Shown: positions 17,916 through 27,785 of the stretch, one piece after another
How the letters are laid out: each line of letters begins with the position of its first letter
Position numbering within the stretch: the stretch's first letter is position 1
Assembly (NCBI RefSeq): GCF_027587025.1
Contig: NZ_JAPPTI010000002.1
Coordinates: forward strand, 124,001 to 188,000
DNA length: 64,000 bases
Source: Vibrio sp. LaRot3
GTDB taxonomy: Bacteria; Pseudomonadota; Gammaproteobacteria; Enterobacterales; Vibrionaceae
Direction of reading: 5' to 3'
Notes under the pieces: model-generated
The model's input: the letters and a program-made list of their open reading frames with translations, nothing else
Databases searched by the model: none
What the model was told of the DNA's origin: nothing
Program-made: the position numbers and the translations under genes

Positions 17916-19307
17916 GTGTTACGCGTAATATGGATTTTGCTCGTCATTGTTAGTTGTCAGGCTTTTTCCGCATCCGAGCCTCGTGACACCCTAGTTGTCA
18001 CTAATTCCAAAGCATGGAAGCCATTCTCCTTCATTAACGATCAAGGCCAGCCTTCTGGCCTTCTTGTCGACTATTGGCAAGAGTATGGTCGCGTCAACAA
18101 CATTGATATTCAGTTTCTGCTTGTAGATTGGAGCGCGTCATTAAAAGCCGTTAAAGACGGCGAGGCTGATGTACATGCCGGGTTACTCTGGTCTTTAGAT
18201 AGGGATAAGTATCTCGATTATAGCTCCCCCATTATCACTATCGACACGCAGCTATTTGTTAATCACACCTTGATCGGAATGGAGGTTGCTGAGTTTCTTT
18301 CTGGTGAACATCCTTATGTTGTTGGAGTGGTCAGTAGTGGTTATGAGCAAGAATTTACGCAGAAAAACTTCCCTCAACTTAAGCTACAAGCGTTTGCAAA
18401 TAATGCAGACATGATAGAAGCCGCTTTTGACGGCAAAATACAAGCCTTCGTAGCGGACTTACAAGTCGCCAATTTCTACCTTCATAGCCCAAAAGCCGCC
18501 AAGTTATTTACAGGTGTTTATCACATGTATTCGGGAATCCTTCGTCCCGCCGTTCAGCAGAATGACAGTAAGCAATTATTAGCTCTATCAAAGGGCATGA
18601 ACAAAATTTCCGAAGAAGAAAAACAGCGAATTTTTGGCCGATGGATGTACATCGAAACAGTTTACCCAACCTTTTTAGGACCTCTCTTAGCCTTGGTATT
18701 TGTATTGGTTATCATTACTTATCTGGTCGTTTTAAAGATGACAGTTAAGGCAAAGACGCGGCAATTAGAACAGGCGAACAGTGAGCTTAAGTATTTATCT
18801 GAAACCGATCCCTTAACGGGTTTGAGTAATCGTCGTCATTTCTATCAGGAGTTTAGCGCACGAGTTAGTGGGAAAAGCTCGGTCGGCATTTTGTTGTTTG
18901 ATATTGATGACTTCAAGCACATCAACGACAACTATGGCCATCAAGTAGGTGATGTGGTTATACAGCAAGTGGGGAAGGTGATTGCCGAGCTTTCGGAATC
19001 AAAAGATCTTGTCGGTAGAGTAGGCGGCGAAGAGTTTGCCATTGTTATCAATAAGCTTAGCTATCAATCTGTCGCCGAGCGTGCGCAAGCGGTATGCGAG
19101 TCGATTCGTCACTTGCAGTTGTCAGATGATGGCGAACTCAAGGTAACGGTCAGCTTAGGCTGTGCTTACTACCCACATGGTAGCGAAGAGATCTGCCTAT
19201 CTGATGCAGATGGCTTAATGTATCAGGCTAAAGCGCAAGGTAAAGATAGAGTTGTGAGCCATTATTTCGAAAGCTCGGTAAAAGCAAAACAAATACAGTT
19301 TTCATGA
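17916..19307 (+). CDS. Diguanylate cyclase with periplasmic solute-binding sensor domain
   Basis: The 463-residue protein has a signal sequence (residues 1-20), a family 3 solute-binding domain at about 24-245 (for example LVVTNSKAWKPFSF and DGEADVHAGLLWS), one membrane helix at about 253-274, and a GGDEF domain ending the chain. The active site is intact as GGEEF at 370-374, with FDIDDFKHINDNYGH upstream. The inhibitory RxxD site is absent. It probably makes cyclic di-GMP in the cytosol in response to an amino acid or similar small ligand in the periplasm. The start is a GTG with GAGG seven bases before it. Confidence 0.88.
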   Translation: MLRVIWILLVIVSCQAFSASEPRDTLVVTNSKAWKPFSFINDQGQPSGLLVDYWQEYGRVNNIDIQFLLVDWSASLKAVKDGEADVHAGLLWSLDRDKYLDYSSPIITIDTQLFVNHTLIGMEVAEFLSGEHPYVVGVVSSGYEQEFTQKNFPQLKLQAFANNADMIEAAFDGKIQAFVADLQVANFYLHSPKAAKLFTGVYHMYSGILRPAVQQNDSKQLLALSKGMNKISEEEKQRIFGRWMYIETVYPTFLGPLLALVFVLVIITYLVVLKMTVKAKTRQLEQANSELKYLSETDPLTGLSNRRHFYQEFSARVSGKSSVGILLFDIDDFKHINDNYGHQVGDVVIQQVGKVIAELSESKDLVGRVGGEEFAIVINKLSYQSVAERAQAVCESIRHLQLSDDGELKVTVSLGCAYYPHGSEEICLSDADGLMYQAKAQGKDRVVSHYFESSVKAKQIQFS

Positions 19308-19423
19308 TTGTGATGTTAAAAACAGCATAATGGTGAAACAGACAGCAGTTGAACAGCAAGAGACTAAAAATTACTTTTCTTTTCAGGATATTGTGGCATA
19401 TTGGTTGTGCTCACCAAGACAAA

Positions 19424-19498
<75 letters not shown>

Positions 19499-20009
19499 AG
19501 CCCTCAAACTTTATACTTCATTCCAAAGCAATCACACAACACTTCTTGTATCGAGATTTCGCGCGATAGCGGTCTATGCTTCTGACACACTTTGATAAAC
19601 CCCAAAGCGTGATGTCTTTTAGACTTTACGGTGAATGAAGAATTAAAACTGTCCTGTTCGACATCGTACAATTCATCAGTCCCAACTGATGGACAATTCA
19701 CAAAGACAATCTGCTAGTATCAATCACTAAACATTGATTTAAATTGGCATCAACGATGTAAGTCTCTTTTCCCATAAACGACACAGACTGGGTTTTTCTA
19801 AGCTAACTTCGTGCGATTAGCACCGCTTAACGGGTTTGGGAGTTTGGCTTGTGATTTGGGGGAAATAGCGAAAGGGGATGTTACTTTGTTTGCATCTTCC
19901 CCGTGACGATTTGGATTTCCATTCTGGGGAGAATGTGTCTTTTCTCCCCTATGCCCCAAAGGCCTGCTTTGAGCATAACGGCATTAGCCACTACTTTTCA
20001 TACAATAGT
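19499..20009. other. Gene-free stretch downstream of tRNA-Gly
   Basis: About 510 bases with no supported gene. Open frames here are short and lack ribosome sites. No direct repeat of the tRNA 3' end was found within the window, so there is no evidence for an integrated element. Confidence 0.45.
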
Positions 20010-20546
20010 TTATAGCCCCAAAGAGTATGAAATGCTCGTGATTTGACCTTGCGAATTGGTTTTGACGACATACCCAGAGAGATCGTCAAAAAACTCCTCA
20101 GTGATTAAAGCCCATCCTTGGTCAGTTTTGGTTGCTTTGGTTTGAAATCCTGAATCCATCATGTTTTGAGATCTGAATAAGTCGTTAATCGCTTCAAGAA
20201 GCTCGTCAGCTTGCTGTTGGTTTGTGATTCGTAAGTTAGGTTTGAGGCAGTTAGTCAGGTCAGGTAGCGGCTCGTCTGTGGTTGGATAAGTGAGTAACGC
20301 TTCTTGCCCATTGTTTGAGTAGAAAATATGGCTACCTACGCTAGTTTCTCCGGTAGGATCTTTGATCACCGGGGTCGCGGAGTAAAATTGACATTGAAAC
20401 GTATGTCTTAGTGCCATTGAGTTGATTTGGTGGGTCTCAACTTCAAACCACTGTTTTACGATATTGTTTATTTTATCTTGGGAGTCTTGAGCGTGAGCTG
20501 AAGGGAGTAAGCTGAGTGAAATCGTGAGCAAGATGGAATTTTTCAA
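20010..20546 (-). CDS. Hypothetical exported protein, 178 aa
   Basis: No family recognised. The protein has a short signal peptide (MKNSILLTISLSLLPSAHA, cut before QDSQD), two cysteines far apart (in TFQCQFY and LTNCLKPN) that could form a disulfide in the periplasm, and a glutamine-rich helix (ITNQQQADELLEAIND). The C-terminal half is beta-rich. It lies 69 bases after the outer-membrane barrel gene on the same strand, with a hairpin between them, so cotranscription is uncertain. Confidence 0.65.
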   Translation of the reverse strand: MKNSILLTISLSLLPSAHAQDSQDKINNIVKQWFEVETHQINSMALRHTFQCQFYSATPVIKDPTGETSVGSHIFYSNNGQEALLTYPTTDEPLPDLTNCLKPNLRITNQQQADELLEAINDLFRSQNMMDSGFQTKATKTDQGWALITEEFFDDLSGYVVKTNSQGQITSISYSLGL

Positions 20547-20579
20547 TTGGTATTCCTTGGAATAGATAGTTCGTACGAT

Positions 20580-20598
20580 AAGGCGACGATGTCGCCTT
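20580..20598 (-). terminator. Hairpin between barrel and hypothetical exported protein genes
   Basis: AAGGCGAC pairs with GTCGCCTT around GAT. The T-run is weak, so it may be partial. Confidence 0.5.
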
Positions 20599-20614
20599 AA
20601 ATTAGAGCGTTGTA

Positions 20615-21193
20615 TTAAAAGTTGTATTGAGCGCCGAAGTTGATAGAGGCAATATTTGTGTCTTTCACTTCAGTGACTTCATAGAAGGTACTAAACGCCA
20701 AACCACCAAGTTGGAGGCCGACACCCGCGCCAGCCACATAGCTTGTTTCACTACCGGATTCAGCACCTAGAGAAATAGGGCCATTTAGAGCATTGGCGGA
20801 AGCTGTTGCGATATCGTATGAAACTTGCGCTAAGCCTAGCTTTCCACCAAGGTAAAAATGTTCGCCAAGATAGTATTTTGGCACTGCATTTACGGAGAAA
20901 TAGGCGGTTTCAATGCCGTATACCGACACGTTGCTGCCATTGGTTTTAGAAGCAACGATCAATCCTAGATCTTGAAACTCGGCTTCTAAGCCAACAGTAA
21001 ATTGAGGGCTGATAGAAAAGTCGTAACCGGCTTTGAAGCCAACGCCATCTTCTGTTTTATCTACATTGTCGTGGCTGAATTTGTTGAGTGAGTATGAAGT
21101 ATCTGCGTAGTCAATTCCGATATAAAATCCTTCGTTTGCAACGGATGGGGATGCAGTGAAAATCAAAGCAATAGCTAGGAAAGTTTTCTTCAT
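20615..21193 (-). CDS. Small outer membrane beta-barrel protein (OmpA/OmpW-size)
   Basis: The 192-residue protein starts with a signal peptide (MKKTFLAIALIFTASPSVA, cut before NEGFY). The mature part alternates hydrophobic residues in about eight strands (GFYIGIDYADTSY, VGFKAGYDFSI, FTVGLEAEF, AVPKYYLGEHFYLGGKLG, YVAGAGVGLQLGGLAF) and ends in phenylalanine (INFGAQYNF), the signature for BAM-inserted outer-membrane barrels. It belongs to the OMP_b-brl group broadly; no specific family is recognised. A clear gap of about 370 bases separates it from the divergent kinase gene. Confidence 0.78.
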   Translation of the reverse strand: MKKTFLAIALIFTASPSVANEGFYIGIDYADTSYSLNKFSHDNVDKTEDGVGFKAGYDFSISPQFTVGLEAEFQDLGLIVASKTNGSNVSVYGIETAYFSVNAVPKYYLGEHFYLGGKLGLAQVSYDIATASANALNGPISLGAESGSETSYVAGAGVGLQLGGLAFSTFYEVTEVKDTNIASINFGAQYNF

Positions 21194-21566
21194 AATGATT
21201 CCTTGGGTAATTTATATAACTGCTGAATGCAAAACGATGATATGAATTGACGTAAATCTGTCTAGATTTGCTATGGAAGGCTTCATATTTATGTAAGCGA
21301 ATTTTATGGAAATCTTAAGCCGCCATTTACAAAGAAAGAATAGAATAAGCCTGTATTAAAAGGCTTTTCATAAAAACAAACGGGAGTTGACTTTAGTATT
21401 ATGCCAAATATGTCTGGTTTTTTTGCAAACTCGTCGTTTTGTAAGGACCTGTAAGGAGTGAGGGTAATAGTTAAAACATCGTGTTGCCGTTAGAATCAAC
21501 GCGAATTTCTATAGAGCATATTGGATATGTTCCTCGTTACCTATACAAGCTGTTGGTTAAATAAAA
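21194..21566. other. Divergent intergenic region between barrel protein and orphan kinase
   Basis: AT-rich, about 370 bases, with no supported gene. It must hold the promoters of both flanking genes. No clear operator was seen. Confidence 0.4.
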
Positions 21567-22883
21567 ATGCGTACTATTTCTCGACCACGTTCGATGTTTA
21601 CTTGCTTATATTTAGAAAGCCTTGTGGGCCTCATTATCGCTTTATTGGCGTTTGTTGTCTTAAGTAAGCAGTTTATAGAGGAAAATGAGATAGAACGTTT
21701 TGTTCAACAAGGACAGAATCAAATAGACCACCTTATTCAGCAGTCTGATCCTACGAGCAATCTTATTAGTTATTCTAACCTTCAGTCGATGGGCTATCGA
21801 GTTACGCTGCTAGATGGTTTTGAAGAGTTAGTGAGGTATTGTAAGTCTTGTGTTCTAATTAGTCGCACAGAAGGAGTAAATGTATTCCGTACGCCACAAA
21901 ATATGTTAGCGGGGGTGTACCTAATTCCGGGTTCAAATCAACAGTTATTGCTCGAGCAGACGATTCGATTTGAAAGCAGTGATAGCCTTGCTGTCCACCT
22001 CTCTTTTCCATTGTTTATAACCATGAGTATCGCACTTGGTTTCTTGCTTTATCTACCGCTTTATCGAGTTAACAAACGTATTAATCGATTAATTGCGACT
22101 CAAGAAAAATTCGGAATGGGCGAATTATCGGCAAGGTCTGAAATTTACGATATATCGCCAGTTAAAGAGCTCGCCACTAGTTTTAATAATATGGCTCAAG
22201 ATATTGAACAGCGCGTAAAGCAGAACCAAATATTTTATCATGCTATTCCTCACGAAATCAGAACTCCGTTAAGCCGTATTCAGATGGCAGTTGATTTATT
22301 AAGGCGAGGTGATACAAAAGAAAAGCCCGCATTATTCAATCAGGTTGATAAATATATAATGGATATCGCTGATCTAACGACAGACATTTTAAAGCTAGCC
22401 CATTTGACAGATAGGAAGTGTGAAGGTGAGGGATGTTCTAAGCAAATGGTGGACCTATTTGCTTTGTGTGATGAAAGAGTGCAGCGTTCGGCATCCAATT
22501 GTCACGCTGAAATATGCATAGATATTCCGCATAGTAATTATGTCGTTGAAGTGACCCCAGCATTAGCCAAATTAGTCTTAGACAATTTACTCAAAAATGC
22601 AGATAAATATGGCCGTAGTAAAGTGAAAGTGTCCATTAATCAATATGATTGTTGTTTGACCATTGATATCGAAGATGATGGCAATGGGATTCCGGAAAAT
22701 AAACGGCAAGATATATTTATTGCCTTTGCGCGGCTTGATCAAAGCCGAGCCTCGCATACCGGAGGATTTGGCTTAGGTTTAGCGATTGCAAACAGTGCTG
22801 CAAAGCATTTAGGTTGGGTTTTGTCGGTAGACGATAGTTCATTAGGCGGAGCGAGGTTTACTGTGATGATTCCTAAATCTTAG
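21567..22883 (+). CDS. Orphan sensor histidine kinase
   Basis: The 438-residue protein has a first membrane helix at about residues 17-34, a periplasmic sensor of about 105 residues with a CKSC pair, a second helix at about 146-166, a HAMP linker, and a dimerisation box AIPHEIRTPLSRI with His229. The ATPase domain shows LLKNADKYG (N box), DDGNGIPE (G1) and GGFGLGLAIANSA (G2). All catalytic motifs are present. No response regulator gene adjoins it on either side, so its partner must be elsewhere. The organisation resembles RstB-type kinases. The start codon lacks a strong ribosome site. Confidence 0.85.
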   Translation: MRTISRPRSMFTCLYLESLVGLIIALLAFVVLSKQFIEENEIERFVQQGQNQIDHLIQQSDPTSNLISYSNLQSMGYRVTLLDGFEELVRYCKSCVLISRTEGVNVFRTPQNMLAGVYLIPGSNQQLLLEQTIRFESSDSLAVHLSFPLFITMSIALGFLLYLPLYRVNKRINRLIATQEKFGMGELSARSEIYDISPVKELATSFNNMAQDIEQRVKQNQIFYHAIPHEIRTPLSRIQMAVDLLRRGDTKEKPALFNQVDKYIMDIADLTTDILKLAHLTDRKCEGEGCSKQMVDLFALCDERVQRSASNCHAEICIDIPHSNYVVEVTPALAKLVLDNLLKNADKYGRSKVKVSINQYDCCLTIDIEDDGNGIPENKRQDIFIAFARLDQSRASHTGGFGLGLAIANSAAKHLGWVLSVDDSSLGGARFTVMIPKS

Positions 22884-23217
22884 TGGGTCAATTTGTATAT
22901 AGTTTCGACAAAGCAGTAGAAACTAAAAAGTTGAGTTAACTAGTAGCTTGGAAAGTTGAGCGAATAAGAGATGTTTTCTATCGATCCATTGTGCGCGGTT
23001 TTAACTTTGTAGCCGCTTAGCTTACCAAGTTGATGAAATAAAATAATAATTTATTGATGTCAGGTATGTCAGACTTTATGATTCGATTTTAATTTTTCTT
23101 TATCAATGACGCATTAAATGATTTGCGGATTGCGTTGAAGAGTGAAGCCTTAGGTTTAGCAACATTCTTAATTTAGACGGCTTTATTTTTAACGCTTTTT
23201 ATCAGTAGGCAGCATTC
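22884..23217. other. Gene-free stretch between kinase and membrane protein genes
   Basis: About 330 AT-rich bases. I see no open frame with a ribosome site, no terminator of note and no repeat. Confidence 0.4.
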
Positions 23218-23697
23218 ATGGCAGACATGGACTTTCAGCAATACTCACAGTCGCAACCGGTTAAAATTAAAAACCACGTGGCGCTCATCGGCTATTCTAT
23301 TACCGCCATCTCACTATTTATGAATTTCATCTCGTTTGAAATTCATGGCTATTCTCACTCCATGACGGGAAGTGACCTGTTTGACTTGCACCTCGTTTAC
23401 CTAAGCGCTTTGGTGGCAGGGCTATCGTTGGCCGGTTTTGGAGCGCCTAAATGGCTAGCTAAAGGCTACACAGTCGCACTGTTAAGCTATCTGTATTATC
23501 AGTTATATCAAGTGATGTTATACCCAAATCCTTTTGAAGACTTTACCAACCCTGATAGCGTTCAAATCGTCGATTCGGTTCAAGTGGGGTTGAGCTATAT
23601 TAATATGTTGAGTCTCGGCGGTTGGTTAGCGTTAGTTGGCGTATTGCTGCTGCACTTGTTTTTATTTATGCCGTATAAAGAATCAAAAGACAGTTAA
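23218..23697 (+). CDS. Hypothetical inner membrane protein, about four helices
   Basis: No family recognised. The 159-residue protein has a polar N-terminus (MADMDFQQYSQSQPVKIKN), then four hydrophobic segments: VALIGYSITAISLFMNFI, HLVYLSALVAGLSLAGF, YTVALLSYLYYQLYQVMLY and INMLSLGGWLALVGVLLLH. It has no catalytic motif that I can see. A strong terminator follows immediately, so it is transcribed from its own upstream region. Its neighbour downstream is convergent. Confidence 0.65.
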   Translation: MADMDFQQYSQSQPVKIKNHVALIGYSITAISLFMNFISFEIHGYSHSMTGSDLFDLHLVYLSALVAGLSLAGFGAPKWLAKGYTVALLSYLYYQLYQVMLYPNPFEDFTNPDSVQIVDSVQVGLSYINMLSLGGWLALVGVLLLHLFLFMPYKESKDS

Positions 23698-23700
23698 AGT

Positions 23701-23728
23701 AAAAGGCTCAGCAATGCTGAGCCTTTTT
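23701..23728. terminator. Bidirectional terminator between membrane protein and chemoreceptor
   Basis: A 12-base perfect stem, AAAAGGCTCAGC with GCTGAGCCTTTT, around AAT, with flanking A and T tracts. Confidence 0.9.
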
Positions 23729-23754
23729 GTTGAATGGGTGAGAGTGCTGAACTC

Positions 23755-25515
23755 TTAGGCTGTTTTAAACTGGCTGACGGTTTTGTCCATCTCTGTCGCT
23801 TCACTGGATACTTTATCGACTTCGTGTAAACAGTGGTGAGCAGATTGGGTATTGCTATCAGAGATGGTGTTGAGTTCAGTAATGGAATCGCTAACTTGTG
23901 CCATCACAGCGCCTTGCTCTTCGATTGCAGATGCAATGCGTTCAGAGTTCGCTTGAATCGCGTGCATGTCATTTAAAATCTGCTGCAGACTTCGGTCAAG
24001 TTGATCAGAGCCTGTCAGCGTGTGACGCCCTTGTTCAGTACATTGGTCGATATCACTGATTACAGTACTCATTTGTGATTGGATTGACGTTACCACATTG
24101 GTGATTTCAGTGGTCGATTGATGTGTTCGACTTGCCAATGCACGTACTTCGTCTGCAACGACGGCAAATCCACGGCCTTGTTCGCCAGCACGAGCTGCTT
24201 CAATCGCTGCGTTTAGCGCCAGTAGGTTGGTTTGTTCAGCAATCTCTTGAATGATGTTTACAGCATCCCCAATCTTATCGACGTGATGGTTTAACGAAGT
24301 GATGGATTGTTGGCTATTCGCCAGTCTCTCAGAAAGTTGGCTAATGTTATCAACGGTTTCTACAACAACTTGGCGGCCCTTCTCTGCATTGTTTGATGCT
24401 TGGTTCACGCCTTCAGCGGCGACTGAAGTACTTTCAGAGATCTCGCTGATTGTCGATACCATCTCCTGCACCGATGTTGCCATGCTCGTCGTGTGATCCG
24501 CTTGAACTTGGAACTGACTAATGACGGTTTCGAGTTCATTATGCATGCGTGTTGTGCTGTGAGAAAGCTGATTTGATTTACTCTGAGTGCTAGAAAGGAG
24601 TTCAGAAAGTTTATCTAAAAGCTGATTAAAGTATTGACCTAGATTGGCTAACTCATCCTTGCCGTTGACCTGTGCGCGCAGAGATACGTCGTTTGTATCG
24701 ACAATGTCACGAATCACGTGAAGTAGAGCATCAATCTTAGCGGTGATAGAGCGAACGATTTGCGCCACAAACGCCAAAATGACAATCAAGGTAATCACCA
24801 CTACCGTGTGCTTTATAGTCGCTAAACTTGATAGCGCCGCTTCAGTCTCTGATGCGAGTGCTGACGAAAATGACTTAAATTGCTCTTCAATGGTGTGAGA
24901 TGCTTGGCGCGTTTCACCTAATAGACCTTGGTTGTACTTCAATCCGATGATCTGTTTCTGTGCTATTACAGCGCGAGATGGCGCGAGTAAGATGTTTGCG
25001 TCAGCAGGGAGTAGTGCAGTGTCTAACGTTCCATGCTGAACTTTGTCATCAAAAGCGATGAGTTTGACTAACTCATCCGCTTCGAGTGTCTGTTTTACTT
25101 GATATAAGGCTTGATTGTAGTCACCCAACAGACCGCTCTTCTCATCCAAGCCCAGTTTTTGAAATGCGTTAACTAGAGCAACAAACGATTGTTGGTAGGT
25201 GGTAATATCAGAGCGAAGTTGATCGCTAGTCGGTAGCTTTCGTTGCTCTAATATTGGTGATAATTCGTTTTCTAACGATTTAAACGTATCGATATTAGCG
25301 CTAAATTTGTCGAGATATTTCAGATCTGCACGCAGTAGGAAATCTTTTTCATTACGGCGTAAGTTAAGCAGCCTAACTTCAAGCTCTTTGGTGAGTTGAT
25401 TCGCTGCATTTAGCTGGTTAGTGGTTTGCGCAAATTGAGTGCTGGCCAATAAAATAGAGGCAATGCCTAACACCGCTACGGTGCCCAGTAAGTAGAGTTT
25501 GGTCTTTATCTTCAT
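23755..25515 (-). CDS. Methyl-accepting chemotaxis protein with helical periplasmic sensor
   Basis: The 586-residue receptor has a first membrane helix at about residues 9-26, a long all-helical periplasmic sensor containing [19 protein letters not shown], which resembles the helical bimodular (HBM) domain, a second helix at about 232-252, a HAMP linker, and a cytoplasmic signalling domain. The hairpin tip is intact ([21 protein letters not shown]...[12 protein letters not shown]), where CheA and CheW bind. No NWETF-like CheR tether is visible at the C-terminus. HBM receptors elsewhere sense organic acids or polyamines; the ligand here is unknown. It is transcribed alone. Confidence 0.9.
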   Translation of the reverse strand: MKIKTKLYLLGTVAVLGIASILLASTQFAQTTNQLNAANQLTKELEVRLLNLRRNEKDFLLRADLKYLDKFSANIDTFKSLENELSPILEQRKLPTSDQLRSDITTYQQSFVALVNAFQKLGLDEKSGLLGDYNQALYQVKQTLEADELVKLIAFDDKVQHGTLDTALLPADANILLAPSRAVIAQKQIIGLKYNQGLLGETRQASHTIEEQFKSFSSALASETEAALSSLATIKHTVVVITLIVILAFVAQIVRSITAKIDALLHVIRDIVDTNDVSLRAQVNGKDELANLGQYFNQLLDKLSELLSSTQSKSNQLSHSTTRMHNELETVISQFQVQADHTTSMATSVQEMVSTISEISESTSVAAEGVNQASNNAEKGRQVVVETVDNISQLSERLANSQQSITSLNHHVDKIGDAVNIIQEIAEQTNLLALNAAIEAARAGEQGRGFAVVADEVRALASRTHQSTTEITNVVTSIQSQMSTVISDIDQCTEQGRHTLTGSDQLDRSLQQILNDMHAIQANSERIASAIEEQGAVMAQVSDSITELNTISDSNTQSAHHCLHEVDKVSSEATEMDKTVSQFKTA

Positions 25516-25633
25516 AAAAATATCCGGCGAATTTACATTGTGCGTTTATAGTTATTCTAATTTATAAAATTATCAGAATAACTATCGACAAGTACAACGT
25601 TATCTTTAACTAATTCTCAGAAGTGGACAGCAT

Positions 25634-26242
25634 ATGCAGCAGAATTTCGAGCAATACCGCGGATTTATCTTTGATATGGATGGCACCTTGCTTGATACCA
25701 TGCCAGCACATCTAAAAGCATGGCAAATAACAGCAAATGAGTTTGGGTTCCCTTTTGAAATCAATTGGTTACATGCTCTCGGAGGGATGCCGAGTAAAAA
25801 AATAGTGGCTGAGATAAACCGCGTTTATGGTCTCGATTTAGCACCAGAAACTGTTTCTCAGTTCAAGATGAAGACGTTTGCGGAAAATTCTAATGATATA
25901 TCTGTCATTGAAGTTACCGATCAAGTGTTACAGAAATATTACAATCAGAAGGCGATAGCCATAGGCACCGGTAGCCAACGAGAAAGCGCACAAAGGCTAC
26001 TCACTCAAACGGGACTGATCGATAAAATTGATGTGATTGTTGCCGCTAATGATGTGATTTGGCATAAGCCAGAACCTGATACCTTTTTATTGGCGGCTAA
26101 GCGTTTGAACGTAGAGCCAGAGCAATGTGTGGTGTTTGAAGACACCTTGCTAGGGTTACAAGCCGCTCATGCAGCAGGAATGGGTTGCTATCTTGTGGTA
26201 GGAAACACGCTAGAGTTTCATAAAAAAAGCCCAAACCAATAG
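25634..26242 (+). CDS. yqaB: HAD-family sugar phosphatase (YqaB-like)
   Basis: The 202-residue protein carries the HAD motifs: FDMDGTLLD with nucleophile Asp14, GTGSQ as motif II, KPEPDTF with the motif III lysine, and VFEDTLLGLQAA as motif IV. The cap region is alpha-helical and follows the beta-phosphoglucomutase type. The whole sequence resembles E. coli YqaB, a fructose-1-phosphate and 6-phosphogluconate phosphatase. The start at 25634 has a moderate ribosome site (GTGGACAGCAT). It ends in a bidirectional terminator. Substrate preference is inferred. Confidence 0.82.
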   Translation: MQQNFEQYRGFIFDMDGTLLDTMPAHLKAWQITANEFGFPFEINWLHALGGMPSKKIVAEINRVYGLDLAPETVSQFKMKTFAENSNDISVIEVTDQVLQKYYNQKAIAIGTGSQRESAQRLLTQTGLIDKIDVIVAANDVIWHKPEPDTFLLAAKRLNVEPEQCVVFEDTLLGLQAAHAAGMGCYLVVGNTLEFHKKSPNQ

Positions 26243-26259
26243 GGTGGTTTGGACTTTTT
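26222..26259. terminator. Bidirectional terminator overlapping the end of the phosphatase gene
   Basis: CCAAACC pairs with GGTTTGG, extended by an A-tract on the left and T-tract on the right. The left arm is inside the phosphatase coding end, and the minus-strand reading gives a long T-run that would end the small gene at 26272. Confidence 0.75.
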
Positions 26260-26271
26260 ACAACCTAGTGT

Positions 26272-26415
26272 TTAGTCGAGCAATTCACCGCTTTGCTGTG
26301 CTTGCTTTACTAATGCCTGACGTTGAGCTTCCTTATCTGAAATTAACTTGCTTTCCTTTTCGGTATTTAGTTCCTCAATCATTGGAACAAAAACAAAGTA
26401 CTTATTAATTGTCAT
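26272..26415 (-). CDS. Small hypothetical protein, 47 aa
   Basis: No family recognised. This reading frame encodes 47 residues beginning MTINKYFVFVPMIEELN and ending QQSGELLD. It has GAGG eight bases before the ATG at 26415 and a strong terminator just past its stop codon, so it has every sign of a real gene. The N-terminus is hydrophobic for a few residues and the rest is a charged, probably helical segment rich in Lys, Glu and Gln. It lies between the YqaB-like phosphatase and an AraC regulator. Function unknown. Confidence 0.65.
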   Translation of the reverse strand: MTINKYFVFVPMIEELNTEKESKLISDKEAQRQALVKQAQQSGELLD

Positions 26416-26592
26416 GGTAGAACCTCAATTTATCACTCACCTTTTTAGGGGCGGCCAATACTATAGGGTATTGGCCTGTATTGCTAGGTTTTGAATGTTA
26501 GTCGATGAGTTGCTATGCCACATCATCCACTATTGGTAAATTGTAGGCGTAGATCACGGTATTATTAGGGGATGGATACGGTAAAGGCAGGG

Positions 26593-27468
26593 CTAAATGA
26601 GCTTGCCTCCATGCGTCTGTCGATACTGTCTTGGTGTCATCCCTTTATATTGCTTAAACAGTCGGTTGAAATTCGCTTGGTTACGGTAACCGACACTTTC
26701 TGCTATCAATGCGATAGGGCGAGAACTGTTAGTCAGCATTTGGGCAGCTCGGCTAAGACGCAGTTTTTTCAGGTATTGGCTAAAGCTTTCATTGAAATGA
26801 AGGTCGAATAGACGGTGCACGCTGCTTTCACTACAACATAACTCGTTTGAGACATCAGCAAGTGTAATCGCTTGTTGATAATGAGCATCAAGATAGTTGA
26901 TAAGCTTGTCGATCTTTTCTGCGTTATCAGGTTGTGGTTCCGTGTGCATCGGGTGAGAAAAAGTAAGTAGCCCGCGAGGGTTCTTATCGGCAGCCAGTAC
27001 AGCAAGCACTTGGATTAATTTAGCTAACTGATTGATGGTATCGTCGAATGATAGTGGCTGCTCTAACACCTTGATCAATTTATCCGCGGCTTGCTGAGAA
27101 AACTCTAAGCCATATTCTGCCCGCTTAAACAAGTCTTCGAGTTTGCGAAGTTCGCTACAGCTGAACATCATGCTGGAGAGCCATTCTTTTTTTATCCATA
27201 CCACATGACGCTGAGCGCGATGAGGCTGCTGTGATTCATTGAATGTAAACGAATGAGGAGTGTTTGGGCCAATGAGCCAGAGGGTGTTGTGTGAGAAAGC
27301 TTGTTCCAGATGCCCAATCGAGCCAATACCATCACAGTGGCGGTATAGTACCAGTTCATACTCATGATGATAGTGCCACTCACAAAATGACATATCGCCG
27401 ATGATCGCTTTATATCGCCACGAACTACCATGCCTTTGTGGTACTTTTTCTAAATTAGCATTATCCAT
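26593..27468 (-). CDS. AraC-family transcriptional regulator with cupin sensor domain
   Basis: The 291-residue protein has an N-terminal cupin-type domain with metal-binding-like HYHHEYELV and GPNTPHSF, and a C-terminal double helix-turn-helix (TLADVSNELCCSESSVHRLF, then SVGYRNQANFNRLFKQYKGMTPRQY). Such regulators usually bind a sugar or related ligand. I favour the ATG at 27468, which has GGAA eight bases upstream; ten further upstream residues are possible. No obvious target operon is adjacent, and the divergent region holds no gene. Target unknown. Confidence 0.82.
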   Translation of the reverse strand: MDNANLEKVPQRHGSSWRYKAIIGDMSFCEWHYHHEYELVLYRHCDGIGSIGHLEQAFSHNTLWLIGPNTPHSFTFNESQQPHRAQRHVVWIKKEWLSSMMFSCSELRKLEDLFKRAEYGLEFSQQAADKLIKVLEQPLSFDDTINQLAKLIQVLAVLAADKNPRGLLTFSHPMHTEPQPDNAEKIDKLINYLDAHYQQAITLADVSNELCCSESSVHRLFDLHFNESFSQYLKKLRLSRAAQMLTNSSRPIALIAESVGYRNQANFNRLFKQYKGMTPRQYRQTHGGKLI

Positions 27469-27785
27469 AAGCGTGATTCCTTCACCGATAGCCATCAATC
27501 CATGAAGAAATAGTACTAGAATGGTTGAATTATGCCAGTTGGTGACGTAAAAGTATTATTATTAGACGGGCGAATATTATTACTTTTTTATAAAAAGAGT
27601 AAGCTCATAAGTGCTTTATTAAGATTGGAAGCGAGTTTTTAGCTTTCCCCTATAGGTGCGAATTCCTTTCAATTCGGTAGTGCAGGACTTAGTCACTCCG
27701 GTATTATCGACGCAAATAAAAAGCCGATTTGATTAATCAAATCGGCTTTGTCAGTTATAGTCTCAAGGCATGTTAGGCCTTAATT
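27469..27785. other. Intergenic region between AraC regulator and RND operon end
   Basis: About 320 bases containing the regulator's promoter region and, at 27720-27749, the terminator of the RND operon. A 36-codon open frame on the plus strand has no ribosome site and was not called. Confidence 0.4.
27720..27749 (-). terminator. Terminator of the RND efflux operon
   Basis: A fifteen-base perfect palindrome (AAAGCCGATTTGATT and its complement), with a T-run on the minus strand. Confidence 0.88.
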
